Below, one piece after another: positions 8,752-17,749 of a stretch of DNA of 64,000 bases. The DNA is taken from positions 1-64,000 of the forward strand of contig NZ_LPUY01000038.1 of NCBI RefSeq assembly GCF_001518015.1, given 5' to 3'. The stretch is from Tritonibacter horizontis. Its GTDB lineage: Bacteria; Pseudomonadota; Alphaproteobacteria; Rhodobacterales; Rhodobacteraceae. The notes under the pieces are model-generated. The model saw only the letters and a list, made by a program, of their open reading frames with translations, was not told where the DNA came from and ran no database searches. Both the position numbers and the translations under genes were made by a program. Position 1 is the first letter of the stretch, and the number at the start of each line of letters is the position of its first letter.

Positions 8752-9564
8752 ATGGCGCATGCTAAAAATCACGACTTTCACATTCTGCCGCCGTCGATCT
8801 GGCCGCTGCTGAGCGCATTTGGCGCGTTTGTCATGCTGTTCGGCGCAGTGCGCTGGATGCACGACAGCAGCTCCTGGCTCTTTTGGGCCGGTCTGGTCGC
8901 GGTGCTCTACTCCGCCTTCTGCTGGTGGTCCGAGACCATCGCCGAAAACAAAGCGGGCGACCACACGCCGGTCGTTCTGATCGGCCTGCGATATGGGTTC
9001 ATCCTGTTCGTCATGTCCGAGGTGATGTTCTTTTTCGCCTGGTTCTGGTCCTTCTTCAAACACGCCATCTATCCGATGGAAAACTACATCGGGACCGAAT
9101 ACGTGGCGCCGGCCATCCACGCGGTCGACCCGTTCCATCTGCCGCTGATCAATACGCTGGTGCTGTTGCTGTCCGGCTGTGCGGTGACCTGGGCGCACCA
9201 TGCGCTGGTGCATGAGAATGACCGCAAGAGCCTGATCAACGGTCTTGCAATCGGTATCGTCCTCGGCGTGTTCTTCACAGTGCTCCAAGGGTATGAATAT
9301 GCAGAGCTGATCCTGCATGAAGGCTGGCAGTTCGGCGGCGACGAGTTCTTCTCCAACTTCTTCATGGCGACCGGTTTCCATGGGTTCCACGTGGTCCTTG
9401 GCACCATTTTCCTGACGGTTTGTCTGATCCGCGCGATGAAGGGGGATTTCACCCCGAAACAGCACGCCGGCTTTGAAATGGCGGCCTGGTACTGGCACTT
9501 CGTCGATGTGGTTTGGCTGTTCCTCTTTGTGGCTGTCTACATCTGGGGCACCGCCAGCCTGTAA
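8752..9564 (+). CDS. ctaE: Cytochrome c oxidase subunit III
   Basis: Subunit III is an integral membrane protein of the aa3 oxidase that supports proton uptake and stability. The 270-aa product has seven predicted membrane helices. Family segments include [48 protein letters not shown] and the C-terminal [27 protein letters not shown] ribosome-binding site lies 8-15 bases before the ATG. It lies downstream of ctaG, and surf1 follows after about 150 bp. The small DUF983 gene found here in some relatives is absent. Confidence 0.96.
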   Translation: MAHAKNHDFHILPPSIWPLLSAFGAFVMLFGAVRWMHDSSSWLFWAGLVAVLYSAFCWWSETIAENKAGDHTPVVLIGLRYGFILFVMSEVMFFFAWFWSFFKHAIYPMENYIGTEYVAPAIHAVDPFHLPLINTLVLLLSGCAVTWAHHALVHENDRKSLINGLAIGIVLGVFFTVLQGYEYAELILHEGWQFGGDEFFSNFFMATGFHGFHVVLGTIFLTVCLIRAMKGDFTPKQHAGFEMAAWYWHFVDVVWLFLFVAVYIWGTASL

Positions 9565-9713
9565 GCCGACCCTCGGTGTATGGGTTACATGATTGCGGTT
9601 TTCCTTTCCGCTTTCAGGCCGTATTTAGCAGGCGCGCGGGGTCTCCTCGTGCGCCTCTTTCGTGAGAGGCTCGTGATTGGGGGCGGTGCGGGTGCCGGAA
9701 CAGGAGTGGGTAT

Positions 9714-10379
9714 TTGATTCGACGCGTGATCTTTCTTACCCTGGTCGGGGGGGTAGGCTTCGCGACGCTGCTGGCGCTGGGGATCTGGCAGATGCAGCGG
9801 CTTGCCTGGAAACAGTCGATTCTCGACACCATCGAAAGCCGCATTGCTGCCGCGCCGGTCGCCTTGCCAAACGCACCAAGCGCGTCGGCGGACAGCTATC
9901 GCGCGGTGACGGTCGCGGGCGAGATCGAACCCAAGGAGCTACATGTGTTCTGGGTGACCGAACGGGCAGGGGCAGGGTATCGCGTGATCTCGTCCTTCGT
10001 GACCCGTTCGGGGCGGCGCATTCTGCTGGACCGCGGGTTTATCCGCAGCGCTGACAAGGCGAGCGAGCGTCCGGCGGGTCCGGCCGAGATCACCGGCAAT
10101 CTCCTCTGGCCACAGGAAGGCGACTGGACCACCCCGCCCCCCGAGGTCGACAGCAATATTCTGTATACACGCGATCTGGCCTATATGGCGGATCAGCTGA
10201 ACACAGAACCGCTTCTTGTTGTGGCCCGCGAGGGCACCCGTGTGCCGACGCCATTGCCCGTCACGACCGAGGGTATTCCGAATAATCACCTGCAATATGC
10301 CATCACCTGGTTCTTGCTGGCCCTGATCTGGGCCGTCATGACCGTGACCTTTCTCTTGCGTACGCGCGCCAAAACCTGA
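9714..10379 (+). CDS. SURF1 family cytochrome oxidase biogenesis protein
   Basis: SURF1/Shy1 proteins help insert heme a into subunit I. The 221-aa product has the usual topology. An N-terminal helix (about 3-25, VIFLTLVGGVGFATLLALGIWQ) carries the LGIWQMQRLAWK signature. A periplasmic domain follows with ILLDRGFI, and a C-terminal helix has NNHLQYAITWFLLALIWAVM. Translation appears to begin with TTG at 9714; no in-frame ATG precedes the first helix. The gene lies between ctaE and thrC. Confidence 0.9.
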   Translation: MIRRVIFLTLVGGVGFATLLALGIWQMQRLAWKQSILDTIESRIAAAPVALPNAPSASADSYRAVTVAGEIEPKELHVFWVTERAGAGYRVISSFVTRSGRRILLDRGFIRSADKASERPAGPAEITGNLLWPQEGDWTTPPPEVDSNILYTRDLAYMADQLNTEPLLVVAREGTRVPTPLPVTTEGIPNNHLQYAITWFLLALIWAVMTVTFLLRTRAKT

Positions 10380-10393
10380 CAGGATCTGACGCC

Positions 10394-11785
10394 ATGAAAT
10401 ATATCTCCACTCGCGGCCAGGCGCCGGAACTTTCATTCGAAGACGCCATGCTGACCGGCCTCGCCCGGGACGGGGGGCTTTATGTGCCTGCGCACATTCC
10501 GACGCTCAGCGCCGAGGAGATCGCCGGTTTTGCAGGTAAGCCCTATGAGGAGGTCGCGTTCCATGTGATGTGGCCCTATGTCTCCGGCTCGTTTTCCGAA
10601 GAAGAGTTCAAGGGGGCGATTGCCCGTGCCTATGCCGATTTCGGCCATGCCGCGCTGGCGCCGCTGAAACAGCTGGCGGGAAATCATTTCCTGTTGGAGC
10701 TGTTCCACGGTCCGACACTGGCGTTCAAGGATTTCGCAATGCAGCTGATCGGTCAGCTGTTTCAGACCGCGCTGAAACGCCGTGGGGACAGGGTGACCAT
10801 TGTCGGCGCCACTTCTGGCGATACCGGCTCCGCGGCGATTGAAGCCTTTCGCGGGCTTGATGCGGTGGATGTTTTTATCCTTTACCCCCATGGTCGCGTC
10901 TCTGAGGTGCAGCGTCGCCAGATGACGACGCCAAATGAACCAAACGTGCATGCCTTGGCGGTGGATGGCGATTTCGACGATTGTCAGGCCGCCGTCAAAG
11001 ACATGTTCAACGACTTTGATTTCCGCGACTCGGTCCACCTGGCCGGGGTGAATTCGATCAACTTTGCCCGGGTGCTGGCGCAGGTGGTCTATTATTTTAC
11101 CGCCGCGGTGTCGCTTGGCGCACCTCACCGCAAGGTATCCTTCACGGTACCGACCGGGAATTTCGGGGACATTTTTGCAGGCTATATCGCGCGGCAAATG
11201 GGGCTGCCGATCGAACAGCTGGTGGTCGCCACCAACCAGAATGACATCCTGCACCGCTGTCTGTCTGGCGAGGGGTATTTCAAGGGCGAAACCATGCCCT
11301 CCATCTCGCCATCAATGGATATCCAGGTTTCGTCGAACTTTGAGCGGGCATTGTTCTATGCCTACGATCAGGATGGCGCCGCCGTGGCACAGCTGATGGA
11401 CGAGTTGAAACAGGGCGGCGGCTTCAACGTCTCGCAGGGGGCGATGCAGGCCCTGGCCGAGATCTATACCTCTGGCCGCGCCTCCGAAGAGGAAACCCTG
11501 GCCACGATCAAATCCGAATTGGCGGCCTCGGGAGAATTGCTGTGCCCGCATGGGGCCGTTGGTGTCAAAGTGGCCAAGGAACATTTGCACGAAAGCGTCC
11601 CGATGGTGACCCTCGCCACGGCGCATCCGGCAAAATTCCCCGCCGCCGTCGAAGATGCCTCTGGCGTGTTTCCACCTCTTCCCCCGCGCATGGCAGATCT
11701 GTATGAAAGGTCGGAACGGGTGACCCGGATCACCAACGATCTGGGTGCCATCGAAGATCACATCAGAAAGCACACCAAGCCTTGA
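10394..11785 (+). CDS. thrC: Threonine synthase
   Basis: A PLP enzyme that converts O-phosphohomoserine to threonine. The PLP lysine is in LAFKDFAMQ, and the phosphate-binding loop is GATSGDTGSAA. The 463-aa length fits the long bacterial/fungal class of ThrC. The ATG at 10394 starts MKYISTRGQ, typical of the family, 14 bp after surf1. The stop overlaps the TTG start of the M16 peptidase (TTGA), so the two are translationally coupled. Sharing an operon with oxidase biogenesis genes is common in this lineage but has no obvious functional reason. Confidence 0.96.
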   Translation: MKYISTRGQAPELSFEDAMLTGLARDGGLYVPAHIPTLSAEEIAGFAGKPYEEVAFHVMWPYVSGSFSEEEFKGAIARAYADFGHAALAPLKQLAGNHFLLELFHGPTLAFKDFAMQLIGQLFQTALKRRGDRVTIVGATSGDTGSAAIEAFRGLDAVDVFILYPHGRVSEVQRRQMTTPNEPNVHALAVDGDFDDCQAAVKDMFNDFDFRDSVHLAGVNSINFARVLAQVVYYFTAAVSLGAPHRKVSFTVPTGNFGDIFAGYIARQMGLPIEQLVVATNQNDILHRCLSGEGYFKGETMPSISPSMDIQVSSNFERALFYAYDQDGAAVAQLMDELKQGGGFNVSQGAMQALAEIYTSGRASEEETLATIKSELAASGELLCPHGAVGVKVAKEHLHESVPMVTLATAHPAKFPAAVEDASGVFPPLPPRMADLYERSERVTRITNDLGAIEDHIRKHTKP

Positions 11786-13044
11786 CCATCAAACAAGCCC
11801 GCCTGCCAAACGGCTTTCGCATCGTCACTGAACATATGCCGGGGTTGCAATCGGCCTCTGTCGGTATCTGGGTTTCGGCGGGCGGCCGTCACGAACGTCT
11901 GGAGCAAAACGGCGTTGCACATTTCCTTGAACATATGGCGTTCAAGGGCACAAAGAAGCGCAGTGCCTTGCAGATCGCGGAGGCGATCGAGGATGTGGGC
12001 GGCTATATCAATGCCTACACCAGTCGCGAGGTCACGGCCTATTACGCCCGGGTGCTGAAAGACGACGTTGATCTGGCGCTGGATGTAATCGGGGATATCG
12101 TCCTGAACTCCGTTTTTGATGACCGCGAGATCGAAATCGAACGTGGGGTGATCCTGCAGGAAATCGGCCAGTCCCTGGACACGCCGGACGACATCATTTT
12201 CGACTGGCTGCAGGAAGAAAGCTATCGCGATCAGGCCATTGGCCGGTCTATCCTCGGTCCGGCGGAGCGGGTCCGCGGGTTTTCGAAAGAAGACCTGCGC
12301 CGTTTCGTCGGCGAACACTACGGCCCCGGCCAGATGATCCTTTCGGCAGCCGGAGCGGTCGATCACGACCGGTTGGTGAAGGCGGCAGAGGCCCTGTTCG
12401 GAGATCTGGTGCCGCAGCAACAGAGTGTGATGGATGTCGCCCGCTTCGTGGGCGGTGAGGTGCGCCGGGACAAGACGCTGGAGCAGGCGCATGTGGCGCT
12501 GGCATTTGAAAGTCCCAGCTACCGCGCCGATGACATCTACACTGCGCAGATCTACGCGGCTGCGCTGGGGGGGGGCATGTCGTCGCGGCTGTTCCAGGAA
12601 GTGCGGGAGAAACGCGGCCTCTGCTATACGATCTTCAGCCAGGCCGGTGCCTATGAGGACACCGGGATGCTGACGATCTATGCCGGCACCTCAGGCGATC
12701 AGGTCGCTGATCTGATTGGAATCACCGTCGATGAATTGAAACGCGCCGCCGATGACATGTCCGATGCAGAGGTCGAACGCGCCCGAGCCCAGATGAAGGC
12801 CGGCATGTTGATGGGGCTTGAAAGCCCCTCCAACCGCGCCGAGCGCTTGGCCCGGCTGGTGCAGATCTGGGACGAGGTGCCGAGCCTTGAATCCACCGTC
12901 GCCCGGATCGATGCTGTAACCACCGCCGAGGTGCGCGCGATGGCAGCCCGAATTGGCCGCGATGCCCCTGCCGCCCTGGCGCTTTATGGTCCTGTCTCCG
13001 CTGCGCCGGGTCTGGAGGAGATCGCAAGAAAGCGCGCCGCCTGA
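11782..13044 (+). CDS. M16 family zinc peptidase (processing-peptidase-like)
   Basis: A 420-aa member of the pitrilysin family, related to the mitochondrial processing peptidase beta subunit. The inverted zinc motif HxxEH is intact as HFLEHMAFKGT. The distal glutamate lies in IEIERGVILQEI. The C-terminal substrate-binding half includes RLFQEVREKRGLCYTI. The start is TTG at 11782, which overlaps the thrC stop; no ATG gives the conserved N-terminal RLPNGFRIVTE. It lacks an obvious signal peptide. The GNAT gene starts within its stop codon. Confidence 0.93.
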   Translation: MTIKQARLPNGFRIVTEHMPGLQSASVGIWVSAGGRHERLEQNGVAHFLEHMAFKGTKKRSALQIAEAIEDVGGYINAYTSREVTAYYARVLKDDVDLALDVIGDIVLNSVFDDREIEIERGVILQEIGQSLDTPDDIIFDWLQEESYRDQAIGRSILGPAERVRGFSKEDLRRFVGEHYGPGQMILSAAGAVDHDRLVKAAEALFGDLVPQQQSVMDVARFVGGEVRRDKTLEQAHVALAFESPSYRADDIYTAQIYAAALGGGMSSRLFQEVREKRGLCYTIFSQAGAYEDTGMLTIYAGTSGDQVADLIGITVDELKRAADDMSDAEVERARAQMKAGMLMGLESPSNRAERLARLVQIWDEVPSLESTVARIDAVTTAEVRAMAARIGRDAPAALALYGPVSAAPGLEEIARKRAA

Positions 13045-13634
13045 TGCTTTTGGCGCGCCGGACACTGAAGTTGGAAACGGAGCGATTGACGCTTCGGCCG
13101 CCTGTGCATTCAGATTTTCGGTACTGGGCTTTCCTGCGCCAAAAAAGCCGCGAGCATCTGGTGTCGTGGGAACCAGCCTGGTCGGCGGATCACCTGACAC
13201 GCAAATCGTTTACCAACCGGGTGTATTGGGCGAAACGTTCCATTGCCCAAGGCACGGCGCTGCCGTTGTTCCTGATCCGGCGCGAGGACGAGCAGTTGGT
13301 CGGGGCGATCACGCTTGACAATATCCGGCGCGGACCTGCCATGGCAGGCACGATTGGCTATTGGACCGGAACCCAGTTTGCCCGCAAGGGATACATGCGG
13401 GAGGCCATCGGAACCGTCGTGCACCATGCGTTTACCCGGCTCGACCTCAGTCGGATCGAGGCGGCCTGCCTGCCGGAAAATGCGGCCTCGCGGGGGCTGC
13501 TTGAACGATCCGGGTTCAAATATGAAGGCGTGGCGCAATCCTATCTGCAGATCAACGGGCGCTGGCGCACCCATGTGCTGTACTCTGCGTTGCGCAACGA
13601 TCGCCGGGGCAAGACCATGGCCGGACAAGTCTAG
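13044..13634 (+). CDS. GNAT acetyltransferase, RimJ/RimL type
   Basis: A 196-aa N-acetyltransferase resembling RimJ/RimL enzymes that acetylate protein N-termini. The N-terminus has LETERLTLRPPVHSDF. The acetyl-CoA region includes GYWTGTQFARKGYMREA, and the end has NAASRGLLERSGFKYEGVA. Its ATG overlaps the TGA of the M16 peptidase by one base. Coupling to a peptidase gene might hint at protein N-terminal maturation, but the substrate cannot be read from the sequence. Confidence 0.88.
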   Translation: MLLARRTLKLETERLTLRPPVHSDFRYWAFLRQKSREHLVSWEPAWSADHLTRKSFTNRVYWAKRSIAQGTALPLFLIRREDEQLVGAITLDNIRRGPAMAGTIGYWTGTQFARKGYMREAIGTVVHHAFTRLDLSRIEAACLPENAASRGLLERSGFKYEGVAQSYLQINGRWRTHVLYSALRNDRRGKTMAGQV

Positions 13635-13734
13635 GGTCGCAGACGTCTGGGCCGACCCTGACAGGCGATGTCAAAAACTTATCCAAGTGGGTTTTTTTCC
13701 GTGACCTTCCGGCGGTCAGACCTAAATCAGCTTC

Positions 13735-14568
13735 ATGCGAGTGATCTTTGGGTGTGTTTTTACGGTCATGCTGACCGTAGTGGCTGGCGCGAGCTCCGCA
13801 CAGGAGCACCGCGCCAGTCACTGTATCGCCCTTGCCGAAACCGCGCCCGGACTGGAGTACCTTCACAAGGCCAGTTGGAGTGACCCGCTGCCGGACACAT
13901 ACTCCGTACGTCTTCACTATATCGCGCATGCCTCTTTCCTGATCCAGACGGCGGGTGGACTGAATGCTGTGACCGACTATACCGGTTTCATCGGGTCTAC
14001 GCCGCTGATGCCCGATGTGGTGACGATGAACCATGCCCATAGCACCCATTGGACGGAGTTTCCCGACCCGGCGATCCCGCATGTGCTGGAGGGCTGGGGA
14101 GCGTTTGGCGAAGGTGTCAGCCACCATCTTGATCTGGGCGAAATGCTCGTTCGCAATGTTTCGACCGACATCCGGTCCGGCAATGGCGTTGAACGGTATG
14201 GCAATTCGATATTCGTCTTTGAGGTGGCAGGCCTGTGTATCGGCCATCTGGGCCATTTGCACCATATGCCCACGCCGGAACAGTTTGCGGCGCTTGGGCG
14301 GTTGGATGTCGTGATGGCGGCCGTGGATGGCGGCTCGACGCTGCCTTTGCCTGATATGGTACAGGTTCTGTCCCGTTTGCAGTCGTCTGTCGTGATACCG
14401 ATGCATTGGTTCGGCGACTTTACACTGGAACGGTTTCTGACCGAGATCGGCGAGACCTTTGCCATCATCCGGGTGGACGGGCCCGAAATGACCGTCTCCC
14501 TGCGCAGCCTGCCGGACCGTCCCACCGTTTTTGTGTTGCAACCCGCTTATCTGCGGGCGGATCAATAG
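13735..14568 (+). CDS. Secreted MBL-fold (UlaG-like) protein with altered metal motif
   Basis: A 277-aa protein with an N-terminal signal peptide (about 1-22, ending GASSAQ). The fold resembles UlaG-type metallo-beta-lactamase-superfamily proteins. The first strand reads LHYIAHASFLIQTAGGL. The metal motif normally HxHxDH reads HAHSTH, so the aspartate is replaced by threonine. Further histidines occur in CIGHLGHLHHM and VIPMHWFGDF. The loss of Asp suggests a mononuclear site or altered chemistry. It stands alone about 100 bp after the GNAT gene and before the FAD oxidase, on the same strand. Confidence 0.75.
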   Translation: MRVIFGCVFTVMLTVVAGASSAQEHRASHCIALAETAPGLEYLHKASWSDPLPDTYSVRLHYIAHASFLIQTAGGLNAVTDYTGFIGSTPLMPDVVTMNHAHSTHWTEFPDPAIPHVLEGWGAFGEGVSHHLDLGEMLVRNVSTDIRSGNGVERYGNSIFVFEVAGLCIGHLGHLHHMPTPEQFAALGRLDVVMAAVDGGSTLPLPDMVQVLSRLQSSVVIPMHWFGDFTLERFLTEIGETFAIIRVDGPEMTVSLRSLPDRPTVFVLQPAYLRADQ

Positions 14569-14608
14569 CAGGCTTGCCATCGGCCCCGAGATTGTCGATG
14601 CAAGGCAT

Positions 14609-16033
14609 ATGACCAGCCTCAGACCTGCCGATCCCGCCTTTCTCGATGCACTTGCCGCGCGTTTGCCGGCCGATAGCCTGCGTCCAGCCGAAGAGCGCCA
14701 CCTTGAGGAACCGCGCGCCCGGTCTCGTGGGCAGGCCGCTGCGGTTGCTTTGCCCCGAAGCGTTGGGGAGGTCGCCGAAGTGGTGCGCGCGGCCCATGCA
14801 GCCCATGTCGGGGTCGTCCCCTATGGCGGCGGCACGGGCTTGGTGGGCGGCCAGGTCATGCCGGACGGTCCCGCGCCGATCCTGCTGTCACTGGAGCGTA
14901 TGCGCGCCATTCGCGAGGTCTTTCCGGACGAAAATGTGCTCCTTGCCGAAGCGGGCGTGACGCTCGCCGATGTCCAGGCGGCAGCTCATGCGGCCGACCG
15001 GCTGTTTCCGCTCTCCCTCGCGTCAGAGGGAACCGCGCGGATTGGTGGCAATCTGTCGACCAATGCTGGCGGTGTGAATGTCCTTCGGTATGGCAACGCC
15101 CGCGACCTCTGCCTTGGGCTGGAGGCGGTGCTGCCGACGGGCGAGATCTGGCATGGTCTGACTCGCCTGCGCAAGGACAACACAGGCTATGATTTGCGCA
15201 ACTTGTTGATCGGCGCCGAAGGCACGTTGGGCGTGATCACGGCTGCGGCGCTAAAGCTGTCACCGATCCCGCGCCACGTTGGCACGGCGCTTTTTTCGGT
15301 CGAATCTCCGGCTGCCGCGATCCAGTTGCTTGCCCTCGCGCGGGAGGCGGTTGCCGAGGGGGTCAGCGCCTTCGAGCTCATTCATCGTCAGGGTTTGGAT
15401 TTCCTGGCCGAGACCCTTCCTGACCTGCGTCAACCCTTTGATGAAACGCCGGAATGGTGCGTTCTTATTGATCTCGGGCTTGGTGCGGGGCAGGCGCCAG
15501 AGGAGGTACTGACCGATCTTTTTGGCCGCGCGCTGGACGCTGGCATTTCCCGCGATGGTGTCATCGCGCAATCGGAAGCGCAGCGTCAGGCGCTTTGGTC
15601 GGTGCGAGAATTCATCCCCGAAGCCAATCGCCGTATCGGAAGCGTTTCCAGCCACGACATCTCGGTGCCAATTTCCCGCATTCCCGCCTTTATCTCGGCC
15701 GGTTGGGCGGCGATGTCCAGGCTGGATTCCAGTTTGCGGATCAATTGCTTTGGCCATCTTGGGGATGGGAACCTGCACTACAATGTGTTCCCAGCCAAAG
15801 GCCGCAAGCGGGCCGACTACGACGCTCTGCGCGGCGATGTCAAACGTATCATCCACGATCTGGTTGCGGATTACGGTGGTTCCATCAGTGCCGAACATGG
15901 CATCGGCAGGTTCAAGGTCGATGATCTGGAGCGCTATGGCGATCCGGTCAAACTGGCGGCGATGCGGGCCATTAAGCAGGCCCTTGATCCGCATGGCATC
16001 ATGAACCCTGGCGCGGTTCTGGCCTCTGCGTAG
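14609..16033 (+). CDS. FAD-binding 2-hydroxyacid dehydrogenase (GlcD/D2HGDH-like)
   Basis: A flavin enzyme of the FAD-linked oxidase family that oxidises D-2-hydroxyacids such as D-lactate, D-2-hydroxyglutarate or glycolate. The 474-aa product has a PCMH-type FAD domain (about 40-220, with PYGGGTGLVGGQ and GGNLSTNAGGVNVLRYGN). The C-terminal FAD-oxidase domain has CFGHLGDGNLHYNVF and SAEHGIGRFKVD, and the family end HGIMNPGAVL. I chose ATG 14609 (MTSLRPADPAF); the longer frame from 14531 overlaps the MBL gene. The exact substrate is not decidable here. Confidence 0.9.
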   Translation: MTSLRPADPAFLDALAARLPADSLRPAEERHLEEPRARSRGQAAAVALPRSVGEVAEVVRAAHAAHVGVVPYGGGTGLVGGQVMPDGPAPILLSLERMRAIREVFPDENVLLAEAGVTLADVQAAAHAADRLFPLSLASEGTARIGGNLSTNAGGVNVLRYGNARDLCLGLEAVLPTGEIWHGLTRLRKDNTGYDLRNLLIGAEGTLGVITAAALKLSPIPRHVGTALFSVESPAAAIQLLALAREAVAEGVSAFELIHRQGLDFLAETLPDLRQPFDETPEWCVLIDLGLGAGQAPEEVLTDLFGRALDAGISRDGVIAQSEAQRQALWSVREFIPEANRRIGSVSSHDISVPISRIPAFISAGWAAMSRLDSSLRINCFGHLGDGNLHYNVFPAKGRKRADYDALRGDVKRIIHDLVADYGGSISAEHGIGRFKVDDLERYGDPVKLAAMRAIKQALDPHGIMNPGAVLASA

Positions 16034-16055
16034 AGATCGCAAAGACATCGACAGC

Positions 16056-16080
16056 AAAAAGGGGAGCCGTGAGGCTCCCC
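16056..16080 (-). terminator. Intrinsic terminator after fasciclin gene
   Basis: GGGGAGCC (16061-16068) and GGCTCCCC (16073-16080) pair perfectly over a GTGA loop. On the minus strand TTTTT (16056-16060 read in reverse) follows at once. It terminates the fasciclin gene from the right and sits between convergent genes. Confidence 0.85.
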
Positions 16081-16119
16081 ATGGTATTCGGGGCGGCAAC
16101 AAAATGCGACGTGCGCAGA

Positions 16120-16602
16120 TCAGTTCTGCGGCATGATCACCTTGTCGATCACGTGAATGATGCCGTTTTCCGCCTCGATATCGGCCTGGATCACATTGGC
16201 ATCGTTCACCATCGCGCTGCCGTTGATGCTGACGGTGACATCAGACCCCTGAACCGTGGTCGATTTTGTCCCGTCGACCAGGTCGGAGGACATCATTTTG
16301 CCAGGCACAACGTGATAGCTGAGGATGCTGACAAGCTGCGCCTTGTTTTCCGGTTTCAACAACTCTTCCAGGGTGCCGTCAGGCAGTGCTTCGAAAGCAG
16401 CGTCGGTGGGGGCAAACACGGTGAACGGGCCGTCGCTTTTCAGCGTTTCGGCCAATTCCGCGGCGCTGACTGCGGCGACAAGCGTATCAAAATCGTCGTT
16501 TCCCGACGCGATCTCGACGATGTCCTGAGTGGCGCCGGCTGCGAAGGCGGCAGAAGTCAGGGCGAGGCCAGCAACGGCACCAAGTGCGAATTTGCGGAAC
16601 AT
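16120..16602 (-). CDS. Secreted fasciclin (FAS1) domain protein
   Basis: A 160-aa protein with a signal peptide (about 1-21, FALGAVAGLALTSAAFA) and a single FAS1 domain. The H1 box is GPFTVFAPTDAAFEAL; the H2-like segment is SYHVVPGKM, followed by NGIIHVIDKVIMP at the end. FAS1 domains act in adhesion to surfaces or cells. I chose the ATG at 16600-16602, which has an appropriate GAGGAGA Shine-Dalgarno upstream on the minus strand and gives a clean signal peptide. A strong terminator follows. Confidence 0.92.
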   Translation of the reverse strand: MFRKFALGAVAGLALTSAAFAAGATQDIVEIASGNDDFDTLVAAVSAAELAETLKSDGPFTVFAPTDAAFEALPDGTLEELLKPENKAQLVSILSYHVVPGKMMSSDLVDGTKSTTVQGSDVTVSINGSAMVNDANVIQADIEAENGIIHVIDKVIMPQN

Positions 16603-16713
16603 GTGAGAATCTCCTCTTAATCGAACCTTTGACACCGCGATTGCGGCATCTGAGGAGACAACGCGGCAAACGCGATTTTGGATCTGGCAAAAATGCGTCA
16701 TTTGCGATTTGAC

Positions 16714-16743
16714 AAAAAGGAAAGGCCGCCTAAGCCGGCGGCC
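16714..16743 (-). terminator. Intrinsic terminator after apt
   Basis: GGCCGCC (16724-16730) and GGCGGCC (16737-16743) pair around a 6-base loop. On the minus strand TTTCCTTTTT follows, so it is oriented to end apt transcription. Confidence 0.75.
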
Positions 16744-16816
16744 CTTGAAATTCCCAATCACGTTTTTGCGATCAGACGTGTTCCGTCGTGATCGCGCGGA
16801 GGCCTGAACCGGGCGA

Positions 16817-17356
16817 TCAGAGACCGTCGAACTCGCACAGGACATGCACATCCATGCCGAGATCCTCGAGATGTTTGCGCCCGCCCAGCTCCGGCAGGTC
16901 AATGATAAAGGCGCAGGAAATGATCTCCCCGCCGAGTTTCTCGATCAGCTTGATGCCCGCGCCTGCGGTGCCACCTGTGGCGAGAAGATCATCGACCAGA
17001 AGGATCTTTTCACCGGGCTGGATCGCATCCTTGTGCAACTCGACGATGGCCTCGCCATACTCCAGCTTGTATTCTTGGCTGATGGTGGCGCCGGGCAGTT
17101 TGCCCTTTTTGCGAACGGGCACAAATCCGGTGCCAAGCTGATGCGCAATCGCGCCGCCGAGGATAAAACCGCGCGCTTCAAGACCGACAACTTTGTCGAT
17201 GCGTTGTCCCGCATAGGGGTGCAGCATCTGGTCGACCGCCATGCGGAAGCCGCGCGGATCGGCAAACAACGTCGTCACGTCGCGGAACATGATCCCTTCG
17301 TGCGGGAAATCGACGATGGTACGGATATAGTCTTTGACGGTTTTCGACTTGCTCAT
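16817..17356 (-). CDS. apt: Adenine phosphoribosyltransferase
   Basis: A purine salvage enzyme: adenine + PRPP to AMP + PPi. The PRPP-binding motif appears as [17 protein letters not shown]. The N-terminal [17 protein letters not shown] and middle [18 protein letters not shown] segments are diagnostic. The 179-aa length is normal. The ATG at 17354-17356 ([13 protein letters not shown]) is chosen over longer frames that add 44 unrelated residues. In this window it is followed on the minus strand by a terminator. mtnP, whose methylthioadenosine reaction releases adenine for this enzyme, lies 0.6 kb away on the same strand. Confidence 0.96.
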   Translation of the reverse strand: MSKSKTVKDYIRTIVDFPHEGIMFRDVTTLFADPRGFRMAVDQMLHPYAGQRIDKVVGLEARGFILGGAIAHQLGTGFVPVRKKGKLPGATISQEYKLEYGEAIVELHKDAIQPGEKILLVDDLLATGGTAGAGIKLIEKLGGEIISCAFIIDLPELGGRKHLEDLGMDVHVLCEFDGL

Positions 17357-17491
17357 GGCATCGGGTCTCTGGCTTGGCTTCCTATGACAGCGATCGTCCG
17401 GCCCATTGGGTCCCCAAGGAGCCGGACCATCGCGGTTTGACCGAAGCACACCGATCTTGCAAGCGTCAACGTTGTTTGAAGAAGTCAAATT

Positions 17492-17506
17492 GGCAGCGCC
17501 GCTGCC
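17492..17506 (-). terminator. Short hairpin after the 38-aa gene
   Basis: GGCAGCG (17492-17498) and CGCTGCC (17500-17506) form a compact hairpin about 10 bases beyond the stop of the small minus-strand gene. The following minus-strand sequence is only moderately T-rich. Confidence 0.35.
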
Positions 17507-17515
17507 GGTGGCCCG

Positions 17516-17632
17516 TTATTTCCGCAGCGCCAGATAGCTGCGATAGAGGCTGGATGGCAACCAGGCCAGATGGGGCCGCAGCCAGTCATGTCGGCGGACA
17601 GTCAGCAGATTTCGAGCAACGTGAAGGTTCAT
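17516..17632 (-). CDS. Small unknown protein, 38 aa
   Basis: A 38-codon reading frame starting MNLHVARNLLTVRRHDW and ending in LYRSYLALRK. It is basic and moderately hydrophobic with no family I recognise. The main evidence that it is real is a strong ribosome-binding site, AAGGAG, nine bases before the ATG on the minus strand, and a hairpin just after the stop. It is divergent from a ribbon-helix-helix regulator gene, with a perfect 32-bp palindrome between them. The gene could be the regulator's target. Function is unknown. Confidence 0.5.
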   Translation of the reverse strand: MNLHVARNLLTVRRHDWLRPHLAWLPSSLYRSYLALRK

Positions 17633-17688
17633 GATTGAACTCTCCTTTATGTTTACAAATACTGGCAGCAACAGATGCAGCGAAGGGC

Positions 17689-17720
17689 CGCATATGCAAT
17701 GTATATACATTGCATATGCG
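17689..17720. promoter_or_regulatory. Perfect 32-bp palindrome between divergent small genes
   Basis: The left half is CGCATATGCAATGTAT (17689-17704) and the right half is its exact reverse complement (17705-17720), with no spacer. It is far more AT-rich than the flanks. It lies 56 bp before the 38-aa gene's start on the minus strand and 29 bp before the start of the ribbon-helix-helix gene on the plus strand. The position suits an operator for a symmetric DNA-binding dimer or tetramer. The adjacent regulator is the obvious candidate to bind it, but this is inference. Confidence 0.7.
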
Positions 17721-17749
17721 AAAAACAACTCTGAAGCGAAACGAGTTCC

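Noticed and set aside
9653-9670. Hairpin GCCTCT/AGAGGC before surf1
   Set aside because: Short stem, no T-run and not conserved-looking; it may be chance in GC-rich sequence.
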